From Candidatus Accumulibacter proximus (GTDB lineage: Bacteria > Pseudomonadota > Gammaproteobacteria > Burkholderiales > Rhodocyclaceae), in contig JADJMH010000009.1 of the NCBI GenBank assembly GCA_016709675.1, positions 62,001-126,000 on the forward strand: 64,000 bases of DNA, read 5' to 3'. Position numbers and translations under genes: made by a program. Shown here in pieces: positions 51,768 to 61,148 of the stretch (its first letter is position 1; every line of letters begins with the position of its first letter). Under the pieces are notes generated by a model, which made no database searches, had not been told where the DNA came from, and was given only the letters and a program-made list of their open reading frames with translations.

Positions 51768-52328
51768 GTGCCCGACACGATAGCGTCTGCGGTGTTGGCA
51801 GTCGATGCTCCGGCCAGCGATATCATCGTTCTGGGCAAGATCGCGGCAGCCAGCGGCTTGCATGGCGAAATGCGCGTCTACCCGTTTGCCGATGACCCAA
51901 CAGGCTGGGCAACACTGCCGCACTGGTGGGTTGGGCGGGAGGGCGATGCGCCCGATCTGTGGCGTCAGACGAGACTGATCCAGTGCAAGGTCCGCAACGA
52001 ACTGCTGATTGCCCGGCTGGCGTGCGCGGCCGATCGGACCGCCGCTGAAGCGATGCGCGGCCTCCTGGTGGGGGTCCCGCGAGCAGCGTTGCCGCCGACG
52101 GACGCGGGTGAATACTACTGGGCCGACCTGGTTGGCCTGGCAGTGATCAATACGCGAGATCAATCCCTCGGGCGGATACTGGGTCTGATCGACACGCCGG
52201 CCAACACCGTCTTGCGGGTCGGTGATGGCGACAGCGCCGAAAGGCTGTTGCCCTTTGTCGCGGCAGTGGTGCTGGAGGTGGGTCTGGAGGCCGGACGGGT
52301 TCGCGTTGAATGGGAAATGGACTGGTGA
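51768..52328 (+). CDS. rimM: 16S rRNA maturation protein RimM
   Basis: A 186-aa protein with the RimM core: IVLGKIAAASGLHGEMRVYPFADDP at the N-terminus and the PRC-barrel GEYYWADLVGLAVINTRDQSLGRILGLIDTPANTVLRV. It helps 30S maturation with S16/S19. GTG at 51768 is used because an upstream ATG would run into rpsP. It ends GTGA-overlapping the trmD start. Confidence 0.93.
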   Translation: MPDTIASAVLAVDAPASDIIVLGKIAAASGLHGEMRVYPFADDPTGWATLPHWWVGREGDAPDLWRQTRLIQCKVRNELLIARLACAADRTAAEAMRGLLVGVPRAALPPTDAGEYYWADLVGLAVINTRDQSLGRILGLIDTPANTVLRVGDGDSAERLLPFVAAVVLEVGLEAGRVRVEWEMDW

Positions 52329-53130
52329 CTTCGTCAACCGAGGCGCCACCGGTGGCGGGGCCGTTTGTTGCCGATGTGGTGACCCTGTTTCCCGAGATGT
52401 TTGTCGCTGTGACGCATTCGGGAGTGACCCGCCGGGCCCTGGAGTTGGGGCATTGGCGCCTGCAGTTGTGGAATCCGCGTGATTTCACCGAGGACCGGCA
52501 TCGCACCGTCGATGATCGTCCCTACGGTGGTGGGCCGGGCATGCTGATGATGCCGCAGCCGCTGGAGGCAGCGATCATGGCCGCAAAGGCCCGCCAGAGA
52601 GCGGCTGGCGCGGTCAGCAGTCGTGTCATCTGCCTGTCGCCCCAGGGTTCACTGCTGACGCATGCGCGGGTGCTGCGCCTGGCACAGGCTGGCGAAGCGG
52701 TGGTGCTGGTTTGCGGGCGCTATGAAGGAATTGACGAGCGGCTCATCGGGCGCTGTGTCGATGAGGAGATTTCAATCGGGGATTTCGTCCTCTCGGGAGG
52801 TGAAATCCCGGCGATGGCTCTGCTGGATGCAGTCGTCAGGCAGTTGCCGGGGTGCTGAACGACGCCGAGTCGGCAGCACAGGATTCCTTTGTCGCGGGTT
52901 TGCTGGATTGCCCGCACTACACGCGGCCCGAAGAATACCACGGGTGGCGGGTGCCGGACGTGCTGCTGTCCGGTCACCATGAGGAAATTCGACGCTGGCG
53001 CCTGCAGCAGGCGCTGGGTCGGACGTGGCAGCGGCGCCCCGAGTTGTTGGCGGGACGATCGTTGTCAAAATCGGAAACGCAACTCCTGGTGCAGTTTCAG
53101 GAGCAATGCGGTCAGGACAATAAAGCGTGA
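52325..53130 (+). pseudogene. trmD: tRNA (guanine-N1)-methyltransferase TrmD, one frame break at 52849-52852
   Basis: The gene starts with GTG at 52325 (GTGA overlap with rimM) and encodes a typical TrmD with the knotted SAM site VLVCGRYEGIDERLIGRCVDEEISIGDFVLSGGE. The frame stops at 52858 (RQLPGC), and the C-terminal part (VLNDAESAAQDSFVAGLLDCPHYTRPEEYHGW...VLLSGHHEEI) continues in another frame to 53130. Adding one G to GGGG at 52849-52852 restores a full-length protein of about 268 residues. TrmD methylates G37 of tRNAs and is essential, so a real break is unlikely; a sequence error is the better reading. Confidence 0.85.
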
Positions 53131-53151
53131 ATCGCATGCATGGAGTTAAAA

Positions 53152-53517
53152 ATGAATCTGATCGAGCAACTTGAGCAGGAAGAAATCGCCCGTCTGGGCA
53201 AGGTCATACCCCCATTTGCACCGGGCGACACGGTGGTCGTCCAGGTCAAGGTGAAGGAAGGAACGCGCGAGCGTCTACAGGCTTACGAAGGCGTCGTGAT
53301 CGCCAAGCGCAATCGGGGTCTCAACTCGAGCTTCATTGTTCGCAAGGTGTCGTCGGGCGAGGGTGTGGAGCGTACCTTCCAGACCTATTCGCCACTGGTT
53401 GCCTCGATCGAAGTCAAGCGCCGTGGCGACGTTCGGCGTGCCAAGCTCTACTACCTGCGCGAGCGCTCGGGCAAGTCGGCGCGGATCAAGGAAAAGCTGG
53501 TTCGCAAGCAGCGCTGA
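53152..53517 (+). CDS. rplS: 50S ribosomal protein L19
   Basis: A 121-aa protein: MNLIEQLEQEEIARLGKVIPPFAPGDTVVVQ..., with the L19 signature segments RVKEGTRERLQAYEGVVIAK and RRGDVRRAKLYYLRERSGKSARIKEKL. The ATG at 53152 has GGAG upstream. Last gene of the rpsP operon. Confidence 0.97.
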   Translation: MNLIEQLEQEEIARLGKVIPPFAPGDTVVVQVKVKEGTRERLQAYEGVVIAKRNRGLNSSFIVRKVSSGEGVERTFQTYSPLVASIEVKRRGDVRRAKLYYLRERSGKSARIKEKLVRKQR

Positions 53518-53548
53518 CCACCGGCGTTGCCGGGCTGAGCCAAAAGGA

Positions 53549-53574
53549 GGGGCGGAGTCGGGAGACTACGCCCC
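53549..53574. terminator. bidirectional terminator between rplS and folE2
   Basis: Inverted repeat 53549-53559 / 53564-53574 (GGGGCG.AGTC / GACT.CGCCCC) with a GGGA loop and one mismatch, about 30 bp after the rplS stop and 17 bp before the folE2 stop on the other strand. Followed by GTTT on the plus strand and by TCCTTTT on the minus strand. Serves convergent genes. Confidence 0.75.
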
Positions 53575-53591
53575 GTTTGCCTTCTGGCGAC

Positions 53592-54416
53592 TCATACGCC
53601 AGGGCTCACACGCTTGTCGTTCTCGATCAGCGCGTACGCCGAATGATTGTGGATTGACTCGAAGTTCTCGGATTCCACCACATAGGCGTCGATACGCTGC
53701 TCCGCGTTGAGGCACGCCGCGACGTCGCGCACCATGTCCTCGACGAACTTCGGGTTGTCGTAAGCGCGTTCGGTGACGTACTTCTCGTCCGGGCGTTTGA
53801 GCAGGCCGTAAAGCTCGCAGGATGCCTGGCCTTCCACGATGGCAACCAGTTCTTCGATCCACAGGTGGTCATTGATGCTGACGGTGACGGTTACCTGTGA
53901 GCGCTGGTTGTGTGCACCGCGCTCGGAGATTTCCTTGGAACATGGGCAGAGACTGGTGACCGGAATCGCCACCTTGATCCTTGACTCGATCCGGCCGCGG
54001 CAGATCTCCCCTGTCAGGGTCACGTCGTAATCCATCAGGCTCTGGACGCCGGACACCGGTGCCGCCTTGTTGATGAAATAGGGAAAGCTCATTTCGATGT
54101 GACCGGTCTCGGCTTCCAGACGGTCGACCATTTCACGCAACATGGCAGGAAAGTTCTCGACCGAAATTTCCCGTTCGTGGCTGTTGAGAATCTCCACGAA
54201 GCGTGACATGTGGGTGCCCTTGAAGTTGTGTGGCAGGCCGACATACATGTTGAAGATCGCAATCGTATGCTGGATGCCGCCGGATTTGTCGAGCACCTTG
54301 ACCGGGTGACGGATCGCCTTGATCCCCACTTTGTTGATCGAGAGCTGGCGTGTATCGGCCGAGCCTTGCACGTCCGCCATGGCAGCGGGGGTTCTTGGGA
54401 TTTCGGGCGCGTTCAT
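53592..54416 (-). CDS. folE2: GTP cyclohydrolase FolE2 (type IB)
   Basis: A 274-aa FolE2: signature regions QHTIAIFNMYVGLPHNFKGTHMSRFVEIL, SLCPCSKEISERGAHNQRSQ and NHSAYALIENDKR. It makes 7,8-dihydroneopterin triphosphate from GTP, the folate pathway entry, and unlike FolE is not zinc-dependent in the same way. Last gene of xseB-ispA-dxs-folE2, starting 15 bp after dxs. Confidence 0.93.
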   Translation of the reverse strand: MNAPEIPRTPAAMADVQGSADTRQLSINKVGIKAIRHPVKVLDKSGGIQHTIAIFNMYVGLPHNFKGTHMSRFVEILNSHEREISVENFPAMLREMVDRLEAETGHIEMSFPYFINKAAPVSGVQSLMDYDVTLTGEICRGRIESRIKVAIPVTSLCPCSKEISERGAHNQRSQVTVTVSINDHLWIEELVAIVEGQASCELYGLLKRPDEKYVTERAYDNPKFVEDMVRDVAACLNAEQRIDAYVVESENFESIHNHSAYALIENDKRVSPGV

Positions 54417-54431
54417 TGCTGCTCCTGGTAG

Positions 54432-56324
54432 TTATTCCGTGCGCGGACCCGTTGCTTCGCCCGCATCCGCCATGCTCTCCTGACTTGCTCGTACGGCCCG
54501 GACAATGCCGTCCCGGTCGAGGCCGATTTCAGCCAGCAGGAGCGCCTGGTCACCATGATCGATGAATCGATCAGGAATTCCCAGTCGCAGGAGCCGGGTC
54601 GGGCTGGCGATCTCTTCAAGAACCCGCGCGACCTCGGAACCGGCGCCGCCGATCAAGGCATTCTCTTCGACGCTGATCAGCAGGGAATGTTCCGCTGCCA
54701 GGCCACGGATCAGGTCGCGGTCGATCGGCTTGACAAAACGCATGTTGGCCACCGTCGCGTCGAGTTCTTCCGCCGCTGCCAGCGCGGGTGTCAGCATGCT
54801 GCCAAAAGCCAGCAGCGCCACCCGCCTGCCGCGGCGGCGGATTTCGCCCCTGCCAACCGGCAGGTCAAGGAGCCGCTTGTCAATTGCCACGCCGGCGCCG
54901 GCGCCCCGTGGGTAGCGCACCGCACTCGGGCCGCTGAGGCGGTAGGCAGTCGTCAGCATCTTGCGGCACTCGTCTTCGTCGGACGGTGTCATTACCACCA
55001 GGTTGGGAATGCTGGTCAGGAAAGACAGGTCAAAAGCGCCATGATGCGTGGGGCCGTCGGCACCAACCAGGCCACCGCGATCAAGCGCGAAGACCACCGC
55101 CAGGTTCTGCAGCGCCACATCATGGATCAGTTGATCGTAGCCGCGTTGCAGGAAGGTCGAATAGATCGCGAGGACCGGTCGCAGACCCTCGCAGGCCAGA
55201 CCGGCGGCGAAGGTAACGGCATGCTGCTCGGCAATACCCACATCATAATAGCGTTCCGGGTAGCGTTCGCTGAAGCGCAACATGCCCGAGCCTTCGCGCA
55301 TCGCCGGGGTAATGGCAACGAGTTTCGGGTCGGCCGCCGCCATGTCGCAGAGCCAGTCGCCGAAAATCTGGGTGTAGGTCGGCTTGCCGCCGGCCGGACC
55401 CCCTGCGATGCCGATCTCTGGCTGGAACTTCGACACCCCGTGGTAGAGAATCGGGTCGACCTCGGCCAGCTTGTAGCCCTGGCCCTTCTTGGTGATGACG
55501 TGCAGGAACTGCGGACCCTTCAGGCTTTTCAGGTTCTGCAGCGTCGGCACCAGCGACTCGAGATCGTGACCGTCGATCGGGCCAATGTAGTTGAAGCCCA
55601 TCTCTTCGAACAGCGTGCCGGGGGTCAGCATGCCCTTGACGTGTTCCTCGGCCCGCTTGGCAAACTCACGCAGCGAGGGCGAAAAGTCGAGGATTTTTTC
55701 GCCCGCCTTGCGTGCGGCGTTGAAGCTGCTGCCGGAGAAGAGGCGCGCCAGGTAACGGTTGAGCGCGCCGACCGCCGGCGAGATCGACATGTCGTTATCG
55801 TTGAGGATCACGAGCATGTCGGCGTCTGCCACCCCGGCATTGTTCAACGCCTCAAAAGCCTGCCCGGCCGACATCGCGCCGTCGCCGATGATCGCCACCA
55901 CCTTGCGTGTCTCGCCCTTGATCTTGGCGGCCAGCGCCATGCCCAGCGCAGCCGAGATCGAGGTCGATGAATGGCCGACGCCAAAGGTGTCGTAGGGGCT
56001 CTCGCTGCGCTTCGGAAACCCCGAAATGCCGCCGTGCATGCGCAGTCTGGCCATCCCGGCGCGACGGTCGGTGAGCACCTTGTGGGCATAAGTCTGGTGG
56101 CCGACGTCCCACACCAGGCGATCGTGCGGCGTATCGAATACATGATGCAGGGCCACCGTCAGTTCCACGGTACCGAGGTTCGACGACAAGTGGCCGCCGG
56201 TCCTGGCGACCGATTCCACCAGGAAAGCGCGCAACTCGTCGGCCAGTTGCGGCAGCTGTCGGCGGTCAAGCTTGCGCAGTTGCACCGGGTTCCTGATGGT
56301 GTCGAGAAGAGGGTAACGGTTCAT
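54432..56324 (-). CDS. dxs: 1-deoxy-D-xylulose-5-phosphate synthase Dxs
   Basis: A 630-aa ThDP enzyme: ThDP motif GDGAMSAGQAFEALNNAG, GHQTYAHKVLTDRR, transketolase catalytic motif DRGGLVGADGPTHHG and C-terminal transketolase domain. Makes DXP from pyruvate and glyceraldehyde-3-phosphate, the first MEP-pathway step. Downstream of ispA by 50 bp. Confidence 0.96.
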   Translation of the reverse strand: MNRYPLLDTIRNPVQLRKLDRRQLPQLADELRAFLVESVARTGGHLSSNLGTVELTVALHHVFDTPHDRLVWDVGHQTYAHKVLTDRRAGMARLRMHGGISGFPKRSESPYDTFGVGHSSTSISAALGMALAAKIKGETRKVVAIIGDGAMSAGQAFEALNNAGVADADMLVILNDNDMSISPAVGALNRYLARLFSGSSFNAARKAGEKILDFSPSLREFAKRAEEHVKGMLTPGTLFEEMGFNYIGPIDGHDLESLVPTLQNLKSLKGPQFLHVITKKGQGYKLAEVDPILYHGVSKFQPEIGIAGGPAGGKPTYTQIFGDWLCDMAAADPKLVAITPAMREGSGMLRFSERYPERYYDVGIAEQHAVTFAAGLACEGLRPVLAIYSTFLQRGYDQLIHDVALQNLAVVFALDRGGLVGADGPTHHGAFDLSFLTSIPNLVVMTPSDEDECRKMLTTAYRLSGPSAVRYPRGAGAGVAIDKRLLDLPVGRGEIRRRGRRVALLAFGSMLTPALAAAEELDATVANMRFVKPIDRDLIRGLAAEHSLLISVEENALIGGAGSEVARVLEEIASPTRLLRLGIPDRFIDHGDQALLLAEIGLDRDGIVRAVRASQESMADAGEATGPRTE

Positions 56325-56374
56325 TGGCTTTTTCTTGTCCTGCAGAAGCGCCTGGTGCTGACCAGAAATGCCGG

Positions 56375-57298
56375 TCAGAACCTGCGTTGAGTGATGAAAT
56401 CGGTCAGTTGGACCAGGCGCTGGCTGCGTTCGCCAAACGTTGCGAGGGGGACCAGTGCCTGCTGTCTGAGCTCAGCGGCCAGCTCACGTGCCCGTTGGAG
56501 CCCCAGCAGGCTGACGTAGGTCGGCTTTTCGGCAGCAGCATCCTTGCCGGCCGTCTTGCCGAGAGTGGCTGTGCTGGCCGTGCAGTCGAGGATGTCGTCG
56601 ACCACCTGGAACAGCAGCCCGGCGCGCTTGGCAAAACGATCCAGCGCATCGCGTTCGGTCGTGGTCAGCGCGGTTCCGCAGAGGGCGCCGAGCAACACTG
56701 CCGCACGGATCAGGGCGCCGGTCTTCAGCGCGTGCATCAGTTCGAGCTCGGGCTGGTTGAGCGGCTGGCCGACCGCTTCGAGGTCGATCGCCTGTCCGCC
56801 AGCCATGCCGCAGGAGCCGCTGGCGCGTGCCAGCAGGCGCACCATTTCCAGCTGCCGGCGGCTGTCGCCGAAATCCGCGCGCGCCAGGATCTCGAAGGCC
56901 AGCGACTGCAGGCTGTCGCCAACCAGCAGGGCGGTTGCCTGGTCGTACTCGACGTGGCAGGTCGGTCGGCCGCGTCGCAGCACGTCGTCATCCATGCAGG
57001 GCAGGTCGTCATGGACCAGCGAATAGCTGTGAATCAGTTCGACGGCGCAGGCGACGACTTCCAGTCGCTCGCTGGCGCTGTCAGTCAACACGCCGGCGGC
57101 GAAGACGAGCACTGGGCGAACCCGTTTGCCGCCGCTCAGGGTGGCATAGCGCATCGCCTGGTGCAGCCGGCCGGGAATCGCTTCGCCCGGGGGAAGGTAG
57201 CGAGCCAGGGCCGCGTCCACCTGCGCCTGGACACCTTGCATCCAGTCCGGGAAGGACGGGCGGACGGGATCGGCAGGACGAAGGGGGGGCTGGCTCAT
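56375..57298 (-). CDS. ispA: farnesyl diphosphate synthase IspA
   Basis: A 307-aa trans-prenyltransferase: first aspartate-rich motif LVHDDLPCMDDD, RGRPTCH, second motif QVVDDILD, LLFQ region. Makes C15 farnesyl diphosphate for undecaprenol and quinone synthesis. ATG at 57298 overlaps the xseB stop (ATGA). Confidence 0.95.
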   Translation of the reverse strand: MSQPPLRPADPVRPSFPDWMQGVQAQVDAALARYLPPGEAIPGRLHQAMRYATLSGGKRVRPVLVFAAGVLTDSASERLEVVACAVELIHSYSLVHDDLPCMDDDVLRRGRPTCHVEYDQATALLVGDSLQSLAFEILARADFGDSRRQLEMVRLLARASGSCGMAGGQAIDLEAVGQPLNQPELELMHALKTGALIRAAVLLGALCGTALTTTERDALDRFAKRAGLLFQVVDDILDCTASTATLGKTAGKDAAAEKPTYVSLLGLQRARELAAELRQQALVPLATFGERSQRLVQLTDFITQRRF

Positions 57299-57582
57299 CT
57301 GGCCTCGCCGCCATCCGGCTCGAAATCGCGCAAGGTGCCATTCTCGAGAATCTGGACCTGACGTTCGGCATCGCCGAGTTGCTGCTGGCAGTGCCTGAGC
57401 AGTTCGCTGCCCCGTCGATAGGCCGCGAGCGACTCCTCGAGCGGCAGTCGGCCACCCTCCATGCTCTGGACAATCTGTTCAAGTTCGGCGAGTGCCGCTT
57501 CGAACTTCAGCTCGCCAATGGCTTCGCCCGCGCTGCTGGAGGTGCCCGCGCCGACGGGGTGTTCAGAGTTTGCTCGTGACAT
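57295..57582 (-). CDS. xseB: exodeoxyribonuclease VII small subunit XseB
   Basis: A 95-aa protein starting at 57582 (MSRANSEHPVGAG): LKFEAALAELEQIVQSMEGGRLPLEESLAAYRRGSELLRHCQQQL is the XseB signature. Works with XseA to degrade single-stranded DNA. XseB-IspA-Dxs is a widespread operon order. The protein overlaps ispA by 4 bp. Confidence 0.95.
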   Translation of the reverse strand: MSRANSEHPVGAGTSSSAGEAIGELKFEAALAELEQIVQSMEGGRLPLEESLAAYRRGSELLRHCQQQLGDAERQVQILENGTLRDFEPDGGEAR

Positions 57583-57860
57583 GCGAAAGGCTCGGATCAA
57601 ACTGGCGAAAATAGCCTATTAGTGGGTTCGCGGTCAAATAAAAAGCAGACCGGCGAGTCTGTCCTGCCGGCGCTCGCGGCCTTGTCTGAGGGCCGGCGGC
57701 GGGCGATGTCATCGCCGTGCCCGCCAGGCGCATGCCTTGCACGGCATGCCAGCAGCCCCGCCGCGGTCGCTGGCGAAGCAGCATGGCGTTCGGATGGTGG
57801 GTGGCAGACCTGCTGAGCGGGTCTGGTGCTACACTTGCGGACCGGAAAAGGGAGACTGCC

Positions 57861-58226
57861 ATGATTGTCATAGAACACCAGCCCAAGCGCGTCGAAGTCA
57901 CGGTCTACGCGGAATTCACGCTTGCTGATTACCAGGAGTTCGAGAGCGTGGCCAATGACGCGATCCAGTTCGAGGGGCCAGTCGATCTGCTTTTTGATCT
58001 GCGTGAAATGGCCGACTTCACCCTTGACGTGGCCTGGGAGGACATCGTTTTCGCGCGCGCGCACGCCAATGATTTCAACCGCATCGCGGTCCTCACCCAT
58101 AGTCAGTGGGTCGCCTGGAGCGCATGGTTGGCACAGATGTTCGTCCGCGCCGAGATGCGCATCTTCGACGAGGAGCCTGAAGCGCGCGCCTGGCTGGCGG
58201 AAGCAGCGGGAGAGGATCCGGCGTGA
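57861..58226 (+). CDS. SpoIIAA/STAS-like protein
   Basis: A 121-aa soluble protein: MIVIEHQPKRVEVTVYAEFTLADYQEFESVAN, then LLFDLREMADFTLDVAWEDI, RIAVLTH. The beta-alpha layout and length match the SpoIIAA-like (STAS superfamily) group; the usual phosphorylated Ser of anti-sigma-factor antagonists is not evident. Function unknown. GGGAG lies upstream. It is isolated between the xseB promoter region and tetR. Confidence 0.7.
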   Translation: MIVIEHQPKRVEVTVYAEFTLADYQEFESVANDAIQFEGPVDLLFDLREMADFTLDVAWEDIVFARAHANDFNRIAVLTHSQWVAWSAWLAQMFVRAEMRIFDEEPEARAWLAEAAGEDPA

Positions 58227-58247
58227 GCCTGCCCGACGACCGCTGCT

Positions 58248-58835
58248 TCAGCCCAGTAAGTGGTCGGCGGCGGCTTCGGCGATCTCGTCGAGCGACAGTT
58301 CCCCGTCTCGCCGGTACCATTGGGTGGTCCAGTTCAACATGCCGAAGAGCAACAGCCGCAGCGGCTGGGACGAGCTGCGGAGCCGGCCGCTGGCCGCCAG
58401 CTCGTCAAGCGTCGCCTGCCACACTGCCTGGTAGCGGTCGCTGACGGCGGCGATCTCGGCCCGGGCCGCCGCGTCCAGCGAACGCGATTCGTAGAGTAGC
58501 ATCGGTACTTGGCAATCGCCTTCGAGCAGATTGCCGAGATGGGTGCGGATCATCACCCGCAAGCGCTGCTCCGGGTCGACCAGGCCGGCGCTGGCGGCCT
58601 GCAGGCGCCGGTAGCCGGTCTCCAGCCCTTCGATCATGGCCGCCTTGAGCAGGTCCTGCTTGCTGCGGAAATGGTAGAAAGGGCTGCCCGAACGCATGCC
58701 CACCGCCTCGGCGATATCACGCGTCGTGGTCGCCGCAAAACCTTTCTCGACGAACAGGCGGGCCGCTGCGCGCAGCAGGTCCTCGCGGCGGTTCGCCTCG
58801 AGTCCTGCACCTTGCCGCTTGCGGAGCACCGGCAC
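58248..58835 (-). CDS. TetR-family transcriptional regulator
   Basis: A 195-aa regulator: N-terminal helix-turn-helix (DLLRAAARLFVEKGFAATTTRDIAEAVGMRSGSPFYHFRSKQDLL) and a C-terminal ligand domain. GTG at 58835, 5 bp after the fadH stop, is used; a second GTG at 58829 is possible. Encoded directly after fadH on the same strand, likely autoregulating this pair; a CAAGC-N4-GCTTG palindrome at 60950 upstream of fadH is a plausible operator. Confidence 0.88.
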   Translation of the reverse strand: MPVLRKRQGAGLEANRREDLLRAAARLFVEKGFAATTTRDIAEAVGMRSGSPFYHFRSKQDLLKAAMIEGLETGYRRLQAASAGLVDPEQRLRVMIRTHLGNLLEGDCQVPMLLYESRSLDAAARAEIAAVSDRYQAVWQATLDELAASGRLRSSSQPLRLLLFGMLNWTTQWYRRDGELSLDEIAEAAADHLLG

Positions 58836-58840
58836 GGTGC

Positions 58841-60865
58841 TCAGAGCGTCGCCGCCAGGCGCGTTCCCTGATCGATGGCGCGCTTGGCGTCGAGTTCGTT
58901 GGCCACGTCGGCACCGCCGATCAGCGACAGTGGCACGCTGGCGGCGCGCAGGCCCTCTTCGAGATCCCGGCGTGGTTCCTGGCCGGCGCAGATGATCACG
59001 TGATTGACCGGCAGGCATTGCGACTGGCCGTCGACGACGATGTGCAGGCCGGCGTCGTCGATCCGCTCGTAGGTTACCCCGGAGAGCATCTGCACGCCAC
59101 GCTTCTTGAGCAGGGTGCGGCGAATCCAGCCGGTCGTCTTGGCCAGACCATCGCCGACCTTGGCCGCCTTGCGTTGCAGCAGCCAGACCTGGCGTTGCCC
59201 GGTGGTACGGGTCGGCGGTTTGAGGCCGCCGCGGTTGGCAAATTCCGGATCGATCCCCCACTCGCCCTGGAAGCGCTCGAGTTCGTCCTGGTCATCGTCG
59301 GTATGAGTCAGGAACTCGGCGACGTCGAAGCCGATGCCGCCGGCGCCGATGATCGCCACGCGTTCGCCGGCAATGCGATAGCCCTCGATCAGGTCGGCAT
59401 ACGAGATCACCTTCTCGTGTTCGATGCCTGCTAGCTCTGGCTGGCGCGGTACGATCCCGGTGGCGAGAACGACGTGCTCGAAACCGGCCGCGGCGAGTTC
59501 CGACGCCGTACAGGTCTTGCCCAGTTCGAGCGTCACCCCGGCCTTGTCCAGACTGCGATCGAAGTAGCGCAGCGTTTCGCTGAACTCTTCCTTGCCCGGA
59601 ATGCGGCGGGCGAGGTTGAACTGGCCGCCGATTTCCGGCGCGGCGTCGAACAGGGTCACCCAGTGGCCACGCTCGGCCGCGGTCAGCGCGCAGGCCATGC
59701 CGGCCGGTCCGGCACCAACGACGGCGATCCGCTTCGGCACGGCGGCCTTCTCGATCAGCAGTTCGGTTTCCCGGCAGGCGCGCGGGTTGACCAGGCAGAA
59801 AGTCAGCCGGCCCTCGAAAATCTCGTCGAGACAGGCCTGATTGCAGGCGATGCAGGTGTTGATCTCGTCGGCACGGCCGGCCGCCGCCTTGTTGACGAAG
59901 TCGGCGTCGGCGAGGAAGGGACGGGCCATCGAGACCATGTCGGCAGAGCCCGAGGCGAGGACCTCCTCGGCCACCTCCGGCGCGTTGATCCGGTTGGTGG
60001 TGACCAGCGGGATGCCGACCTGGCCCATCAGGCGCCTGGTGACCCAGACGAAGGCCGCGCGCGGGACCATCGTGGCGATGGTCGGGATGCGGGCCTCGTG
60101 CCAGCCGATGCCGGTGTTGATGATCGTCGCCCCGGCGGCCTCGACCGCCTTGGCCAGGGTCACGATTTCATCCCAGGTGCTGCCGCCCTCGACCAGGTCG
60201 AGCATCGACAGGCGGAAGATGATGATGAAGTTGGGCCCGGTCGTCGCTCGCACGCGGCGAACCGTTTCGAGTGCGAAGCGGCTGCGGTTCTCGAAACTGC
60301 CGCCCCAGCCGTCCTCGCGGAAATTGGTCTGCTGGGCGATGAACTGGTTGATCAGATAGCCTTCCGATCCCATCACCTCGACGCCGTCGTAACCGGCAAG
60401 CTGGGCCAGACCGGCGCAGCGCGCATAGTCGTTGAGCGTCCGTTCGATGTCCTCCTCGCTGAGTTCGCGCGGACGGATCGGCGAAATCGGTGCCTGCACC
60501 GCCGACGGCGCCACCGCGCCGCGATGGTAGGCGTAACGGCCGGTGTGCAGGATCTGCATGGCGATCTTGCCGCCCGCCTGGTGAACCGCGTTGGTGACCT
60601 GCCGGTGCTTTTCGGCCTGCGCTTCGTTCTCGAGTGCGGCCGCTCCGGGCATCACCACGCCGTCCTGGTTGGGTGCGATGCCGCCGGTGACGATCAAGCC
60701 GACGCCGCCGCGCGCACGCTCGGCATAGAACGCGGCGAGGCGGGCGAAGCCCTTTGGTGCCTCTTCGAGACCGGTGTGCATCGAGCCCATCAGGACGCGA
60801 TTCTTCAGCGTCGTGAAGCCGAGGTCGAGCGGGGCGAGCAGGTGCGGATAGGTGTTGTGATGCAT
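58841..60865 (-). CDS. fadH: 2,4-dienoyl-CoA reductase FadH (old yellow enzyme family)
   Basis: A 674-aa multi-domain flavoprotein: N-terminal OYE-like TIM barrel (LGFTTLKNRVLMGSMHTGLEE, APSAVQAPISPIRPRELSEEDI), a 4Fe-4S cysteine cluster region (NTCIACNQACLDEIF...CLVNPRACRE), then FAD/NAD Rossmann domains (VVGAGPAGMACALTAAERGH, VAIIGAGGIGFDVAEFLTH). Reduces unsaturated fatty acyl-CoA intermediates during beta-oxidation. ATG at 60865 with AGGAG upstream. Runs before tetR. Confidence 0.93.
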   Translation of the reverse strand: MHHNTYPHLLAPLDLGFTTLKNRVLMGSMHTGLEEAPKGFARLAAFYAERARGGVGLIVTGGIAPNQDGVVMPGAAALENEAQAEKHRQVTNAVHQAGGKIAMQILHTGRYAYHRGAVAPSAVQAPISPIRPRELSEEDIERTLNDYARCAGLAQLAGYDGVEVMGSEGYLINQFIAQQTNFREDGWGGSFENRSRFALETVRRVRATTGPNFIIIFRLSMLDLVEGGSTWDEIVTLAKAVEAAGATIINTGIGWHEARIPTIATMVPRAAFVWVTRRLMGQVGIPLVTTNRINAPEVAEEVLASGSADMVSMARPFLADADFVNKAAAGRADEINTCIACNQACLDEIFEGRLTFCLVNPRACRETELLIEKAAVPKRIAVVGAGPAGMACALTAAERGHWVTLFDAAPEIGGQFNLARRIPGKEEFSETLRYFDRSLDKAGVTLELGKTCTASELAAAGFEHVVLATGIVPRQPELAGIEHEKVISYADLIEGYRIAGERVAIIGAGGIGFDVAEFLTHTDDDQDELERFQGEWGIDPEFANRGGLKPPTRTTGQRQVWLLQRKAAKVGDGLAKTTGWIRRTLLKKRGVQMLSGVTYERIDDAGLHIVVDGQSQCLPVNHVIICAGQEPRRDLEEGLRAASVPLSLIGGADVANELDAKRAIDQGTRLAATL

Positions 60866-60949
60866 GCGGAGGATCTCCTGGGACGGGTTGGACGTGGCGT
60901 GAGTGACAGGAAGTAATTGGAAACTGATCAAGGGTGATCAAAAATTAAG

Positions 60950-60963
60950 CAAGCAATCGCTTG
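60950..60963. promoter_or_regulatory. candidate TetR operator upstream of fadH
   Basis: Palindrome CAAGC (60950-60954)-AATC-GCTTG (60959-60963), located about 85 bp upstream of the fadH ATG in an AT-rich segment. TetR-type regulators of fatty-acid degradation often use such 5-5 inverted repeats; here the regulator gene is the one downstream of fadH. No direct evidence of binding. Confidence 0.5.
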
Positions 60964-61148
60964 TTGGATTATCGGCCATTGGCTCCTTGCCCGCAAGCGT
61001 TCGTCGACCGGTCTGCCTGTGGTCGGCATCCGTTGTTGTGCGATCGATCACGCCAGCCTTCGGTCGACCATGGTATCCTCCGTGGCCTTGTGCTGGTCGG
61101 GACGCCGTTCGCCAGGCCAGCAACGTGTCGTGACCATGGAGAAAACGC

